From the NCBI GenBank assembly GCA_035486285.1, contig DATHNF010000007.1, forward strand, positions 1 through 20,451: DNA of 20,451 nt, read 5' to 3'. Origin of the DNA: DATHNF01 sp035486285. Lineage in GTDB: Bacteria > Patescibacteriota > Saccharimonadia > Saccharimonadales > UBA4665. Shown here piece after piece: positions 7,107 through 13,947 of this stretch. The notes under the pieces are model-generated. The model was not told where the DNA came from, ran no database searches, and saw only the letters and a program-made list of their open reading frames with translations. Both the position numbers and the translations under genes were made by a program. Numbering within the stretch: the stretch's first letter is position 1; each line of letters begins with the position of its first letter.

Positions 7107-8204
7107 ATGAGTAAAATCGTTATTGACGCGCGGGAGTGGAGTACCAGTACGGGCCGCTATATTAGTAGTCTGGTGCGGTACTTGGAACAAATTGACCAAC
7201 AGCAGCATGATTATTGCGTGCTGTTGAAGCCCGGCGACATGAACGCCTGGGAACCCAACAATCCGCGGTTTCGGAAGGTAGCTTGCCCGTACAAAGAGTT
7301 CAGTTTCGGTGAACAGCTCGGCTTCAAGCGCCAGCTTGACGGGCTTAGGCCAGATCTCGTACATTTCGGCATGGTACAGCAACCGGTGCGTTACCGCGGC
7401 AAAACGGTGACCACCATGAACGACCTGACCACAACCCGTTTCCGCAATCCGGCCAAGAACCGTTTGGTCTTCGCCTGCAAGCAAGTGGCGTACCGCTGGG
7501 TTAACCACCGGGTGGCAAGAAAGACAAATGCCATTATTACCTACTCGCAGTTCGTCAAAGACGATGTCGTGCGCTTTACTGAGGTTAGCCCAGCCAAAAT
7601 AACAGTCATACCCTTGGCCGCAGAGCCTATTACGGCAGCCGCAGAGCCTATTCAGCGTCTAGTAGGCAAGCAGTTCGTGTTGTACGTGGGACGTCCGATG
7701 CCCCACAAAAATCTGGAACGGTTGGGCGAAGCCTTTCAGCTGCTTAGGAGTCAGCACCCGGATTTGATACTGGCGCTAGCTGGCAAGAAAGACGCCAATT
7801 ATCAGCGCTTGGAGCGCCATTTTCAGAAACACGGCTTTACGAATATAGTCTTCACCGACTTTGTGGGCGAAGGACAGCTACGCTGGCTGTACGAACACTG
7901 CGCGGCGTATGCCTTTCCTTCGCTCAGTGAAGGCTTTGGTTTACCGGGGTTGGAGGCTATGCTGCACGGCGCTCCGGTAGTCAGCAGTAACGCTACTTGT
8001 TTGCCAGAAGTCTACGGTGAGGCGGCACACTACTTTGACCCGCTTGACCGGCAAGCTATGGCCGACGCGCTAAACGAAGTTTTAACCGATAAAGCTCTGC
8101 GGCAAAAACTAGTAGCTACGGGCAAGCAACAAGCCGCGAAGTACTCTTGGCAGCTTACAGCAAAACAAACCTTAGAGATTTATAACAAGACACTAGGTGG
8201 TTGA
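7107..8204 (+). CDS. GT4-family glycosyltransferase (GT-B fold)
   Basis: A 365-residue retaining glycosyltransferase of the Glycos_transf_1 family, probably transferring mannose, rhamnose or a related sugar from GDP- or UDP-sugar to a growing glycan. The N-terminal half begins MSKIVIDAREWSTSTGRYI and contains PDLVHFGMVQQP. The C-terminal nucleotide-sugar domain has VLYVGRPMPHKNLERLGEAF and the diagnostic E-x7-E motif in SEGFGLPGLEAM (E275, E283). I chose ATG 7107 rather than the upstream alternative start at 7056 because the conserved first strand follows at once and the upstream extension has no family character. The linker between the domains (about residues 171-182) contains a 21-bp-period duplication. 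Its end is 33 bp from the convergent jag gene. Its neighbours suggest the GDP-rhamnose glycan pathway. Confidence 0.92.
   Translation: MSKIVIDAREWSTSTGRYISSLVRYLEQIDQQQHDYCVLLKPGDMNAWEPNNPRFRKVACPYKEFSFGEQLGFKRQLDGLRPDLVHFGMVQQPVRYRGKTVTTMNDLTTTRFRNPAKNRLVFACKQVAYRWVNHRVARKTNAIITYSQFVKDDVVRFTEVSPAKITVIPLAAEPITAAAEPIQRLVGKQFVLYVGRPMPHKNLERLGEAFQLLRSQHPDLILALAGKKDANYQRLERHFQKHGFTNIVFTDFVGEGQLRWLYEHCAAYAFPSLSEGFGLPGLEAMLHGAPVVSSNATCLPEVYGEAAHYFDPLDRQAMADALNEVLTDKALRQKLVATGKQQAAKYSWQLTAKQTLEIYNKTLGG
7617..7652 (+). repeat. Short in-frame tandem duplication inside the GT4 gene
   Basis: A 15-bp sequence at 7617-7631 recurs exactly at 7638-7652 with a 21-bp period, encoding AAEPIT then AAEPIQ in the interdomain linker. 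The copies are in frame, so the protein simply gains about seven residues. Confidence 0.8.
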
Positions 8205-8237
8205 TAAGGTCCTTCAGTCTATCTAGGGGACTGCGGG

Positions 8238-8711
8238 CTAATCGTCAGCAGTACCTGGCTTAAGTACGATGTGGCGGTCGCGACCGTCGCCGACCGACTC
8301 GCTAATCAAGCCATAGTCGGCGGCCAGTTGATGTACTACGCGGCGGTCGGCGGCATTCATTGGTCCTAGGTCCATTGGCTCGCCAGAGTCGCGAACTTGC
8401 TTCATCCACTCTTCGGCCCGTTCTCGCAAGCGATCAGCGCGCTGTTTCTTGTAGTCAGCAATGTCAACGTTAACCCGGTTATGCTCATAATCATTGTTCT
8501 TGAGCGCTGTGCTGGTCAAATACTGTAGAGAGCGCATGTTTTCGCCACGTTGCCCAATAAGGAAACCGTTCAGATGTGTGCTCGGTACGTTGAGCTGGAT
8601 GACTTCGTCGTCACTGGTGGCGTGGACGTCGGTATTGAGGCCGAAGAACGACAGCAAGTCTTCAAGATATTTCTTGGCGTACTGGATGGCGTCTTCCATT
8701 GAGCCGTTCAT
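8238..8711 (-). CDS. jag: KH/R3H-domain RNA-binding protein (KhpB/Jag)
   Basis: A 157-residue cytoplasmic RNA-binding protein. The KH type II domain carries the GxxG loop in NGFLIGQRGENMRSLQYL (about 49-66), and the C-terminal R3H domain carries the R-x3-H signature in DRRVVHQLAADYG, ending in GRDRHIVLKP. Relatives pair with KhpA and affect cell division and RNA metabolism. The N-terminal Jag_N domain present in many Firmicutes proteins is absent, so this is a minimal form. Its ATG overlaps the yidC stop by 4 bp (ATGA), the classical yidC-jag arrangement. A second ATG four codons downstream is possible. It is the last gene of the rpmH operon. Confidence 0.93.
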   Translation of the reverse strand: MNGSMEDAIQYAKKYLEDLLSFFGLNTDVHATSDDEVIQLNVPSTHLNGFLIGQRGENMRSLQYLTSTALKNNDYEHNRVNVDIADYKKQRADRLRERAEEWMKQVRDSGEPMDLGPMNAADRRVVHQLAADYGLISESVGDGRDRHIVLKPGTADD

Positions 8712-9649
8712 GACCGTTTCTTCCGCTTTTTGGCTGACTTCTTAGACTTGGAAGAATTTTTTTTGGTTGGCGCAGTGGCTATTTCGGCTTCGGGGATAGC
8801 AGAGATGTCTTTGGTTGGTTTGCTGTCGGCGATGGCTTCCATTTCGGTCTCGTCCTTGCGGAGTACGAGTGCTTGCTGGATGTAGGCTACGACGCCGCCG
8901 GTTAGCCAGTACAAACTGAGCGCAGAGGCAATGCTGATGGTAAACAAGAAGATCATAACCGGCAATAGGAAACGGGTGCTGCTCCCGACAGCAGCGTTTA
9001 CTTCGGACTGGTCAGCTTGTTTACCCGCACCGGCATCTTTAAGAATAGCTCGCAGACCACGCTGGTCTTTGCCAGTTGGCAGCAGCTGCTTGCTCTGGAA
9101 AAACTGGGCTACGGCGCTACCAAACACTATCAGCAAGGCAGGCCAGTACACACCGCCACCGTGGTTCAGAGCGGCCCGACTGAGGTTCACCACACCAAAC
9201 AGCGTGTTGTCAAAGCGATGAATGTTGTGGGCCAGCACCTGCATCCAGCTCAAATGCTGCAAGCTGGGGTAGGCAAAGGTGACCAGGTTATGCGGATTAG
9301 CGATCACCCGTCGTAGGCCGCTGTAGAGGCCAATCAGCACGATCAGCTGGACAATCAGAATCGGAAACGTGCTGAAGGGGTTGATATCGCGTTCCTTGTA
9401 GAGCTCCATGAGTAGCTGCGACTCTTTCTGGCGATTACCCTTGGCGGCGGCTTTGACGCGCTTGATTTCCGGTTGCAGTTTACGCATGGCCCTAGCCTGG
9501 TGCAGCTGCTTTTTGACCAGTGGCCAGAGCAGCAAACGGACGATGATTGTGAAAATAATCAGGCTCAGGCCGAAGTTATGGCCCGGCAACAAAGCGTAAA
9601 CCAGAACTAACAGGTTAAATATTGGCTGGACAATAAGTGTGGTGAACAT
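8708..9649 (-). CDS. yidC: Membrane protein insertase YidC/Oxa1
   Basis: A 313-residue membrane insertase that helps place membrane proteins, alone or with SecYEG. It has the short form without the large periplasmic domain of proteobacterial YidC. The core holds the conserved membrane arginine R38 (IIFTIIVRLLLWPL), then the cytoplasmic coiled hairpin rich in basic residues (about 46-88), PILIVQLIVLIGLYSGL, the segment WPALLIVFGSAVAQFFQSKQ, and a last hydrophobic block LLPVMIFLFTISIASALSLYW. The tail is strongly basic (SKKSAKKRKKRS), as in other YidC proteins that bind ribosomes. There is no lipoprotein cysteine at the N-terminus. A 105-bp gap separates it from rnpA; a yidD gene, often present there, is missing. 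Confidence 0.95.
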   Translation of the reverse strand: MFTTLIVQPIFNLLVLVYALLPGHNFGLSLIIFTIIVRLLLWPLVKKQLHQARAMRKLQPEIKRVKAAAKGNRQKESQLLMELYKERDINPFSTFPILIVQLIVLIGLYSGLRRVIANPHNLVTFAYPSLQHLSWMQVLAHNIHRFDNTLFGVVNLSRAALNHGGGVYWPALLIVFGSAVAQFFQSKQLLPTGKDQRGLRAILKDAGAGKQADQSEVNAAVGSSTRFLLPVMIFLFTISIASALSLYWLTGGVVAYIQQALVLRKDETEMEAIADSKPTKDISAIPEAEIATAPTKKNSSKSKKSAKKRKKRS

Positions 9650-9754
9650 AGGTGAGGCTACTTCCCGCTTAATTTCTCTTCGGGTAACACTATACAGGAA
9701 ACAGGGATGGACATGCTAGTGGAGCGCCATATCCGTGACCAGTGTACTATCTAC

Positions 9755-10102
9755 TTATTGCTTGCCGGAGGCTTTGCCTAACAGTTGTTCGACAGTTTTT
9801 TGGAGATGCGCGGCGTCAAGTTCGGCAAGTTGGTCGCTGAAGACAGTAAACACCAGGTCAGTTCCAGGCCTTACGGCCGCATCACCACGGCGGACGATTT
9901 CATATATTCGGCGGCGGACACGGTTACGTACTACGGCTGATTTATGAACCTTACGGCTAACTACCACAGCAACCCGGTACGGCCGCCGTGGATCACGCGG
10001 GGCAAACTTGAGACTCAGCATGGGACCACGAACAGTTTGGCCTTGCCGGTAAACCGGGCGCAGGCTGTTATAGCCGTGGAAACGATGCGATTTACCTATC
10101 AT
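9755..10102 (-). CDS. rnpA: Ribonuclease P protein component
   Basis: A 115-residue basic protein that binds the RNase P RNA and assists 5' maturation of tRNAs. The diagnostic RNR motif is intact: KSAVVRNRVRRRIYEIVRR with R59-N60-R61. The N-terminal KSHRFHGYNSLRPVYRQGQ and the RVAVVVSRKVHKSA strand fit the family, as does the length. The start is 39 bp downstream of the rpmH stop, the standard bacterial order. No obvious Shine-Dalgarno sequence is visible, so coupling to rpmH translation or a leaderless start is possible. Confidence 0.95.
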   Translation of the reverse strand: MIGKSHRFHGYNSLRPVYRQGQTVRGPMLSLKFAPRDPRRPYRVAVVVSRKVHKSAVVRNRVRRRIYEIVRRGDAAVRPGTDLVFTVFSDQLAELDAAHLQKTVEQLLGKASGKQ

Positions 10103-10141
10103 GCTATTAGGGTGCGGTGCTTAAAGAACTAGTGTTGGGGT

Positions 10142-10279
10142 CTAGGCTGAGAGTTTAGCGCGGCCTTTGATCCGGCGGCGTTTGAGGACGTTGCGGCCAG
10201 CTTTGTTAGCCATACGCTTCATGAAACCGTGTTCTCGGGCACGCGAGCGTTTCTTGGGTTGATGTGTCCGTTTTGGCAT
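10142..10279 (-). CDS. rpmH: 50S ribosomal protein L34
   Basis: A 45-residue, very basic protein. It reads MPKRTHQPKKRSRAREHGF, then MKRMANKAGRNVLKRRRIKG and RAKLSA. This is the complete L34 family pattern. AAGGAA (10287-10292 on the plus strand as TTCCTT) serves as the ribosome site 7 nt before ATG. It heads the leftward rpmH-rnpA-yidC-jag operon, divergent from dnaA across the upstream part of the origin region, and has its own good promoter at 10321-10349. Confidence 0.97.
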   Translation of the reverse strand: MPKRTHQPKKRSRAREHGFMKRMANKAGRNVLKRRRIKGRAKLSA

Positions 10280-10320
10280 ACGGTAGTTCCTTCTGGTCTA
10301 AGTAGTTTGCTATCCAGATG

Positions 10321-10349
10321 ACTATATCTGTTTCGGCTCTGTTTGTAAA
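10321..10349 (-). promoter_or_regulatory. rpmH operon promoter
   Basis: On the minus strand, TTTACA (10344-10349, 5/6) is followed by a 17-nt spacer and TATAGT (10321-10326, 5/6). The predicted transcript starts near 10314 and has a leader of about 35 nt containing the AAGGAA ribosome site of rpmH. This is the best sigma70-type promoter in the window. Confidence 0.7.
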
Positions 10350-10443
10350 GAGTGCTGCGAGCTTGGGCATCATTGCAAAACCGCCGGTTTGTCGCCCGTA
10401 GACCGTGTGGTTTTGACAATACTTACCCGCCAATTTTCTTGGC

Positions 10444-10569
10444 TTTTCCACTGTATACAAACTATTGTCCACAGTTTTCCAGATACAGCCTACGCCTGTG
10501 TATAAACCTACCCCGGTTGCCGGATTTTAGCTACCGTAATCAGATTTAGCGGCACTGGCGTGTGGAAAA
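10444..10569. promoter_or_regulatory. DnaA-box cluster upstream of dnaA
   Basis: Four 9-mers resemble the DnaA box TTWTNCACA: TTTTCCACT (10444-10452, +), TTGTCCACA (10465-10473, +), TTATACACA (10497-10505, minus strand) and TTTTCCACA (10561-10569, minus strand). The last two match the consensus fully. The last one covers the -35 hexamer of the predicted dnaA promoter, so DnaA could repress its own gene. The region may also be one half of a bipartite origin. Confidence 0.65.
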
Positions 10570-10591
10570 CTGACTGATAGTCGAGTATATT
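10563..10591 (+). promoter_or_regulatory. Likely dnaA promoter
   Basis: TGGAAA (10563-10568, 4/6) and TATATT (10586-10591, 5/6) are separated by 17 nt. The expected start site lies about 5 nt before the ATG at 10603, giving a nearly leaderless mRNA. The -35 overlaps a DnaA box. Confidence 0.5.
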
Positions 10592-10602
10592 AGGTTGTAC
10601 GT

Positions 10603-12000
10603 ATGGGAACGGTGATGCAACAGAATAGCCTGTGGCAGGCAGTCTTGGGAGAAATAGAACTCTCTGTTTCGCGGGGCAACTTTGTCACCTGGTTTAAGAA
10701 TACCTGCCTGTTGAAACAGTCTGGCGAAGAAGTTGTCGTTGGCGTCCCCAATATCTTTATCAAGCAACAGCTGGAGCGTAAATACGGCAACCTGATCACT
10801 GATATGCTGCGCAAAAACGGTATTACCGACGTCAACATACGCTATAAAATCGCACCGACAACCACCCAACAACGTCCAACCGAAGACACCGTAGCCCCAG
10901 AAGCGTCTTCGGCCTCGTCGAGCGGTCGGCCAACCGCCGACACGTACCGAAATCCGAAATCCGGCAACAGCCTAGCCCATTCCTACCGCCAAGGCTTAAA
11001 CGAGCGTTATACATTTGAGAACTTTATTGTTGGTGCCAGCAACGAGCTGGCCTTCGCTGCCTGCCAAGCTATCACCCAGCAACCCGGCACCAAGTACAAC
11101 CCCCTATTCCTCTACGGCGGGGTCGGCATTGGCAAAACGCATCTCATCCAAGCCGTCGGCAACATTTTGGCGGCCCGCCAGCCAGGTGCTAAGGTTCTGT
11201 ACATTTCAACTGAACAGTTCGTCCAGGAGTTCGTTGATGCGCTGCGTTTCCGTAAGACGGCTGACTTCACCGGTTATTATCGTACGGCTGACGTTTTGAT
11301 CGTCGACGACGTCCAATTCATCGCCGGCAAAGAGAAGGTGCAAGAGGAGTTCTTCCACACCTTTAATGCCCTGCACCAGGCCAATAAACAGATTATTATT
11401 AGCGCCGACAAGCCGCCCAAGGACATCCCGACGCTGGAGGCCCGCCTACAATCACGCTTCACCGGCGGTATGAGCATTGACATGCAGATCCCCGACCTGG
11501 AAACCCGCTGTGCCATCGTCCAGACAAAAGCTCAGAGCCACAATGTCGTACTCGAGCAGGACGTCGTCGAATACTTGGCGACCAATATCCAGACTAATAT
11601 TCGCGAGTTAGAGGGAGCCCTTAACCAGTTACTGGCCTTCTGTGAAATGCGCGGCTTAGAGCCAACCTTAGTAGTGGCAGCCAGTCTGCTCAGCGACAAT
11701 AAGCGCCCTAAGCACCTGAGCTCTAAACAGATTATTGAACGCACAGCCCGCCATTTCCAGATACCACTCGACGACATCTTGGGGCCGAAACGCGACAAGG
11801 ACATCGTTGTGCCGCGCCAAGTGGCCATGTACATTCTGCGCACCGAACTCCATCTGAGCTTCCCTAAGATTGCCCGTGAATTAGGGCGTAAGGATCACAC
11901 GACGGCTATTCACTCCGTTGACAAGATCGAGCGAGAAGCCCAGCTCGACGGCACACTGCGAATGGCTATTGCTGACATCCGGGAGCAACTCTATGCTTAA
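10603..12000 (+). CDS. dnaA: Chromosomal replication initiator DnaA
   Basis: A 465-residue AAA+ initiator that binds DnaA boxes and melts oriC. All four domains are present. Domain I is about residues 1-85 (LWQAVLGEIELSVSRGNFVTWF), domain II a Ser/Thr/Pro-rich linker (about 86-130). Domain III has Walker A GGVGIGKTH (172-180), Walker B LIVDDVQF (232-239), sensor ISADKPP and the arginine-finger region ARLQSRF. Domain IV carries the DNA-recognition motif ELGRKDHTTAIHSVDKI (426-442). Walker A has Ile where Leu is usual. ATG 10603 is used because it follows the predicted promoter; ATG 10615 (MQQNSLWQ) also fits the family N-terminus, and neither has a strong ribosome site. It is followed by the main origin candidate and dnaN. 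Confidence 0.98.
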   Translation: MGTVMQQNSLWQAVLGEIELSVSRGNFVTWFKNTCLLKQSGEEVVVGVPNIFIKQQLERKYGNLITDMLRKNGITDVNIRYKIAPTTTQQRPTEDTVAPEASSASSSGRPTADTYRNPKSGNSLAHSYRQGLNERYTFENFIVGASNELAFAACQAITQQPGTKYNPLFLYGGVGIGKTHLIQAVGNILAARQPGAKVLYISTEQFVQEFVDALRFRKTADFTGYYRTADVLIVDDVQFIAGKEKVQEEFFHTFNALHQANKQIIISADKPPKDIPTLEARLQSRFTGGMSIDMQIPDLETRCAIVQTKAQSHNVVLEQDVVEYLATNIQTNIRELEGALNQLLAFCEMRGLEPTLVVAASLLSDNKRPKHLSSKQIIERTARHFQIPLDDILGPKRDKDIVVPRQVAMYILRTELHLSFPKIARELGRKDHTTAIHSVDKIEREAQLDGTLRMAIADIREQLYA

Positions 12001-12033
12001 GAATCCTAGTCGAGATACAATGCTATCTTTATT

Positions 12034-12111
12034 GTCGTCTCGAGCGCAGCCGAGAGATTCCATTACTCCTATTACAGGCTTATGGGATTCCTCGGCGTTG
12101 CTCGGAATGAC
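12034..12111. repeat. Imperfect hairpin resembling a dispersed REP-like element
   Basis: Arms 12034-12061 and 12084-12111 (28 nt each, 22-nt loop) are imperfect reverse complements. They contain CGAGCGCAGCCGAGAGATTCC-type sequence on one side and GATTCCTCGGCG with GCTCGGAATGAC on the other. This type of composition is familiar from dispersed palindromic repeats in many bacterial genomes. It starts 33 bp after the dnaA stop and could also slow or end dnaA transcription, although no U-tract follows. Copy number elsewhere in the genome is unknown. Confidence 0.6.
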
Positions 12112-12156
12112 GGTGGCGCGAGTTTGGGTTTTAGGTTTTGGTAGGCGTGTACAGTT

Positions 12157-12392
12157 TGTGGGTAACTTGTGGGAAATATGTGCGCAGAGCATTGGTTTGT
12201 GCACGGCACTTGGTTTGGCCGAATGGGCGGTGGGTAAAACAGTTAGTTTGTGCACGTCTTTAGCTTGGTTTGTGCACGCCGTTTTCCACGGCCAAAAAGT
12301 CTGTTTTGTAGGTGTTATTGAGCAGGTTATACCCGCTATACACAGGGCCTATAACAATAACTACAAGATTAATATATTACATTATAGTTATT
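12157..12392. other. Candidate replication origin (oriC)
   Basis: Seven DnaA-box-like 9-mers cluster here. TTGTGCACG occurs three times on the plus strand (12197-12205, 12248-12256, 12270-12278), with TTTTCCACG (12282-12290) and CTATACACA (12336-12344). On the minus strand are TTACCCACA (12157-12165) and TTTCCCACA (12168-12176). An AT-rich stretch at 12351-12392 follows, in the position of a DNA unwinding element, directly before dnaN. The dnaA-dnaN interval is a classical oriC site. The boxes deviate from the textbook consensus, so assignment rests on clustering and location. Confidence 0.7.
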
Positions 12393-12402
12393 AGGAGGTC
12401 GT

Positions 12403-13494
12403 ATGAAACTACAAGTTACCCAAGAAAACCTGAACCGAGCCCTAAACTCGGTAGCCCGCGTTGCCAACAGCCGCGGCACCCTACCAATCCTAGCTAATGT
12501 ACTCATCAAGACCAGCAACAACCGACTGAGTTTATCGGCAACCAACCTCGACATCGCCATCACCCACTACATCGGCGCTAAGGTGAGCGAAGAAGGATCG
12601 ATTACTGTTCCGGCCCGCTTAATGCAGGACTTCGTCAGTAGTTTACCTGAGGGCGTGATTGAACTTGACCTCCAAGAGACGAAACTACATGTCACCACCA
12701 ACCAGTACCAATCCGTGGTTAACGGTATTGTGGCAGATGACTTCCCGGTTATGCCAGCCATATCAGGCGGTAATAGCTGGGCCTTAGACGGTGCTCTATT
12801 CAAACGGGGTTTGCAACAGGTGGTGTTCGCTGCTTCGAGCGATGAAACCCGGCCAGTACTAACTGGCGTGCTCTTACAAACGCTAGGCGGCAAACTATAC
12901 ATGGCCGCCACCGATAGTTACCGCTTGGCCGAGAAACAGCTCGGCGCTAACAAACAGGATGTGCAGTTGCTGATTCCCGCCTCGGCCATGCAAGATCTGT
13001 TGCGTGTTCTTGGCGACGCCGACGAAAAAATACAGATAACTCATGACGACCAGCAGGTCTTGTTTCAGGTAGCTGACGTAGAGCTAGTAACCCGACTCGT
13101 TGAAGGTAAGTACCCCGATTACCGCAAACTTATCCCTGAGAAATTCACTACCGAATCCAAGCTCAAGCGTGCTGACCTCATAAACATAGCCAAAGTTTCC
13201 AGTCTTTTCGCCCGTGAGAGCGCCGGCAGTATTACCCTCGAAGCCGACGAAAAGTCTGGTAAGCTGAGCATCCGTTCCGTGGCTTCGCAGCTCGGCGAAA
13301 ACACTGCTACCGCTGACGCGAAGGTTACCGGCAGCGGCAGTATTACCCTCAACGCCCGCTATCTGCTCGATGCCCTCAACGCTCTTACTGGTGATGAAGT
13401 GGTCTTCGGCTTCAATGGTAAGCTCGAACCAACGCTGCTGCATGACCCGGCCGCCCCAGACTACCAACACGTTATAATGCCCCTCAAAAGTTAA
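12403..13494 (+). CDS. dnaN: DNA polymerase III beta subunit (sliding clamp)
   Basis: A 363-residue sliding clamp that tethers DNA polymerase III to DNA. Three repeated clamp domains of about 120 residues are readable. Family landmarks are the N-terminus MKLQVTQENLNRALNSVARV, LPILANVLIKT, the domain-2 region VVFAASSDETRPVLTGVLLQ followed by YMAATDSYRLAEKQL, the stretch LVTRLVEGKYPDYRKLIP, and the C-terminal end HVIMPLKS (usual pattern MPMR/MPL). A strong Shine-Dalgarno sequence AGGAGGT ends 4 nt before the ATG, giving a spacing a little shorter than usual. The gene follows the origin candidate and is in the same direction as dnaA and recF. Confidence 0.98.
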   Translation: MKLQVTQENLNRALNSVARVANSRGTLPILANVLIKTSNNRLSLSATNLDIAITHYIGAKVSEEGSITVPARLMQDFVSSLPEGVIELDLQETKLHVTTNQYQSVVNGIVADDFPVMPAISGGNSWALDGALFKRGLQQVVFAASSDETRPVLTGVLLQTLGGKLYMAATDSYRLAEKQLGANKQDVQLLIPASAMQDLLRVLGDADEKIQITHDDQQVLFQVADVELVTRLVEGKYPDYRKLIPEKFTTESKLKRADLINIAKVSSLFARESAGSITLEADEKSGKLSIRSVASQLGENTATADAKVTGSGSITLNARYLLDALNALTGDEVVFGFNGKLEPTLLHDPAAPDYQHVIMPLKS

Positions 13495-13556
13495 AACAGA
13501 CTTAACTTTGGGCTAAAAGTCTAAGGCTGAAGGCCTAAAGCCGCTACAATGTGACT

Positions 13557-13901
13557 ATGAAGATGCATCGATTTGAAGATGTTTTTGCTTGGCAACAATC
13601 GAAAGAGCTGACAATTCTGGTTTATCGATACTTTAAAACCTGCACAGATTACGGCTTCAAAGATCAAATCCAGCGCGCGGCTGTATCAGTTATGAATAAT
13701 ATTGCTGAGGGCTTTGAGCGGAACAGTGACAAAGAGCTAAGACAATTCTTATATATAGCCAAGGGGTCGTGTGGTGAAGTGCGATCAATGCTTATTGTTG
13801 CGCCTGACATTGGTTATTTGTTGCCGAGTCGACAAAACGAACTTATACAACTCGCTACCCGCACCTCGCAGCTATTATCAGGTTTCATAAAAAAGCTTTA
13901 G
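13557..13901 (+). CDS. Four-helix bundle (S23/IVS-type) protein
   Basis: A 114-residue helical protein of the TIGR02436 family (23S rRNA intervening-sequence, four-helix bundle proteins). Family signatures are HRFEDVFAWQQSKELTILVY near the start, the central YGFKDQIQRAAVSVMNNIAEGFERN, the FLYIAKGSCGEVRSML stretch and a final LIQLATRTSQLLSGFIKKL helix. ATG 13557 gives the usual MKxHRFED start; a GTG at 13551 and an ATG at 13563 are alternatives. TACAAT at 13545-13550 is a possible -10 just before the start, implying a leaderless message. Members form oligomeric helical bundles and occur both inside rRNA spacers and as free genes in CPR genomes; their job is not settled. It interrupts the usual dnaN-recF pairing, and its base composition looks more AT-rich than its neighbours by eye. 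Confidence 0.88.
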   Translation: MKMHRFEDVFAWQQSKELTILVYRYFKTCTDYGFKDQIQRAAVSVMNNIAEGFERNSDKELRQFLYIAKGSCGEVRSMLIVAPDIGYLLPSRQNELIQLATRTSQLLSGFIKKL

Positions 13902-13947
13902 ACTTTATGACGTTCGACACAGCTGAGCATACTGGAGAGAATCTCAA

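Larger units (their letters stand above)
10280..10602. other. rpmH-dnaA intergenic region (323 bp)
   Basis: This non-coding stretch holds the divergent rpmH and dnaA promoters and four DnaA-box-like 9-mers, listed separately. A TTGACA at 10413-10418 on the plus strand has no good -10 partner and is not called a promoter. No RNA gene was recognised in it. Confidence 0.7.
12001..12402. other. dnaA-dnaN intergenic region (402 bp)
   Basis: Non-coding. Its first part (12034-12111) is a long imperfect hairpin of dispersed-repeat appearance, the middle (12157-12344) is a DnaA-box-like cluster, and the last part (12351-12392) is AT-rich and runs into the dnaN ribosome site. Open frames crossing it lack any family features and are judged spurious. 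Confidence 0.75.

Noticed and set aside
11918..12394. 158-codon open frame across the end of dnaA and the origin region
   Set aside because: It overlaps dnaA in another frame, runs through the hairpin and DnaA-box cluster, and shows no protein-family features.
13495..13544. Possible terminator hairpin after dnaN (AGACTT with AAGTCT)
   Set aside because: The stem is only 6 bp with a long loop and no U-tract, so it is too weak to call.
13551..13901. Possible diversity-generating retroelement accessory gene, since Avd proteins share the four-helix-bundle fold
   Set aside because: No reverse transcriptase, template repeat or variable repeat is visible nearby; the sequence fits the S23/IVS group.
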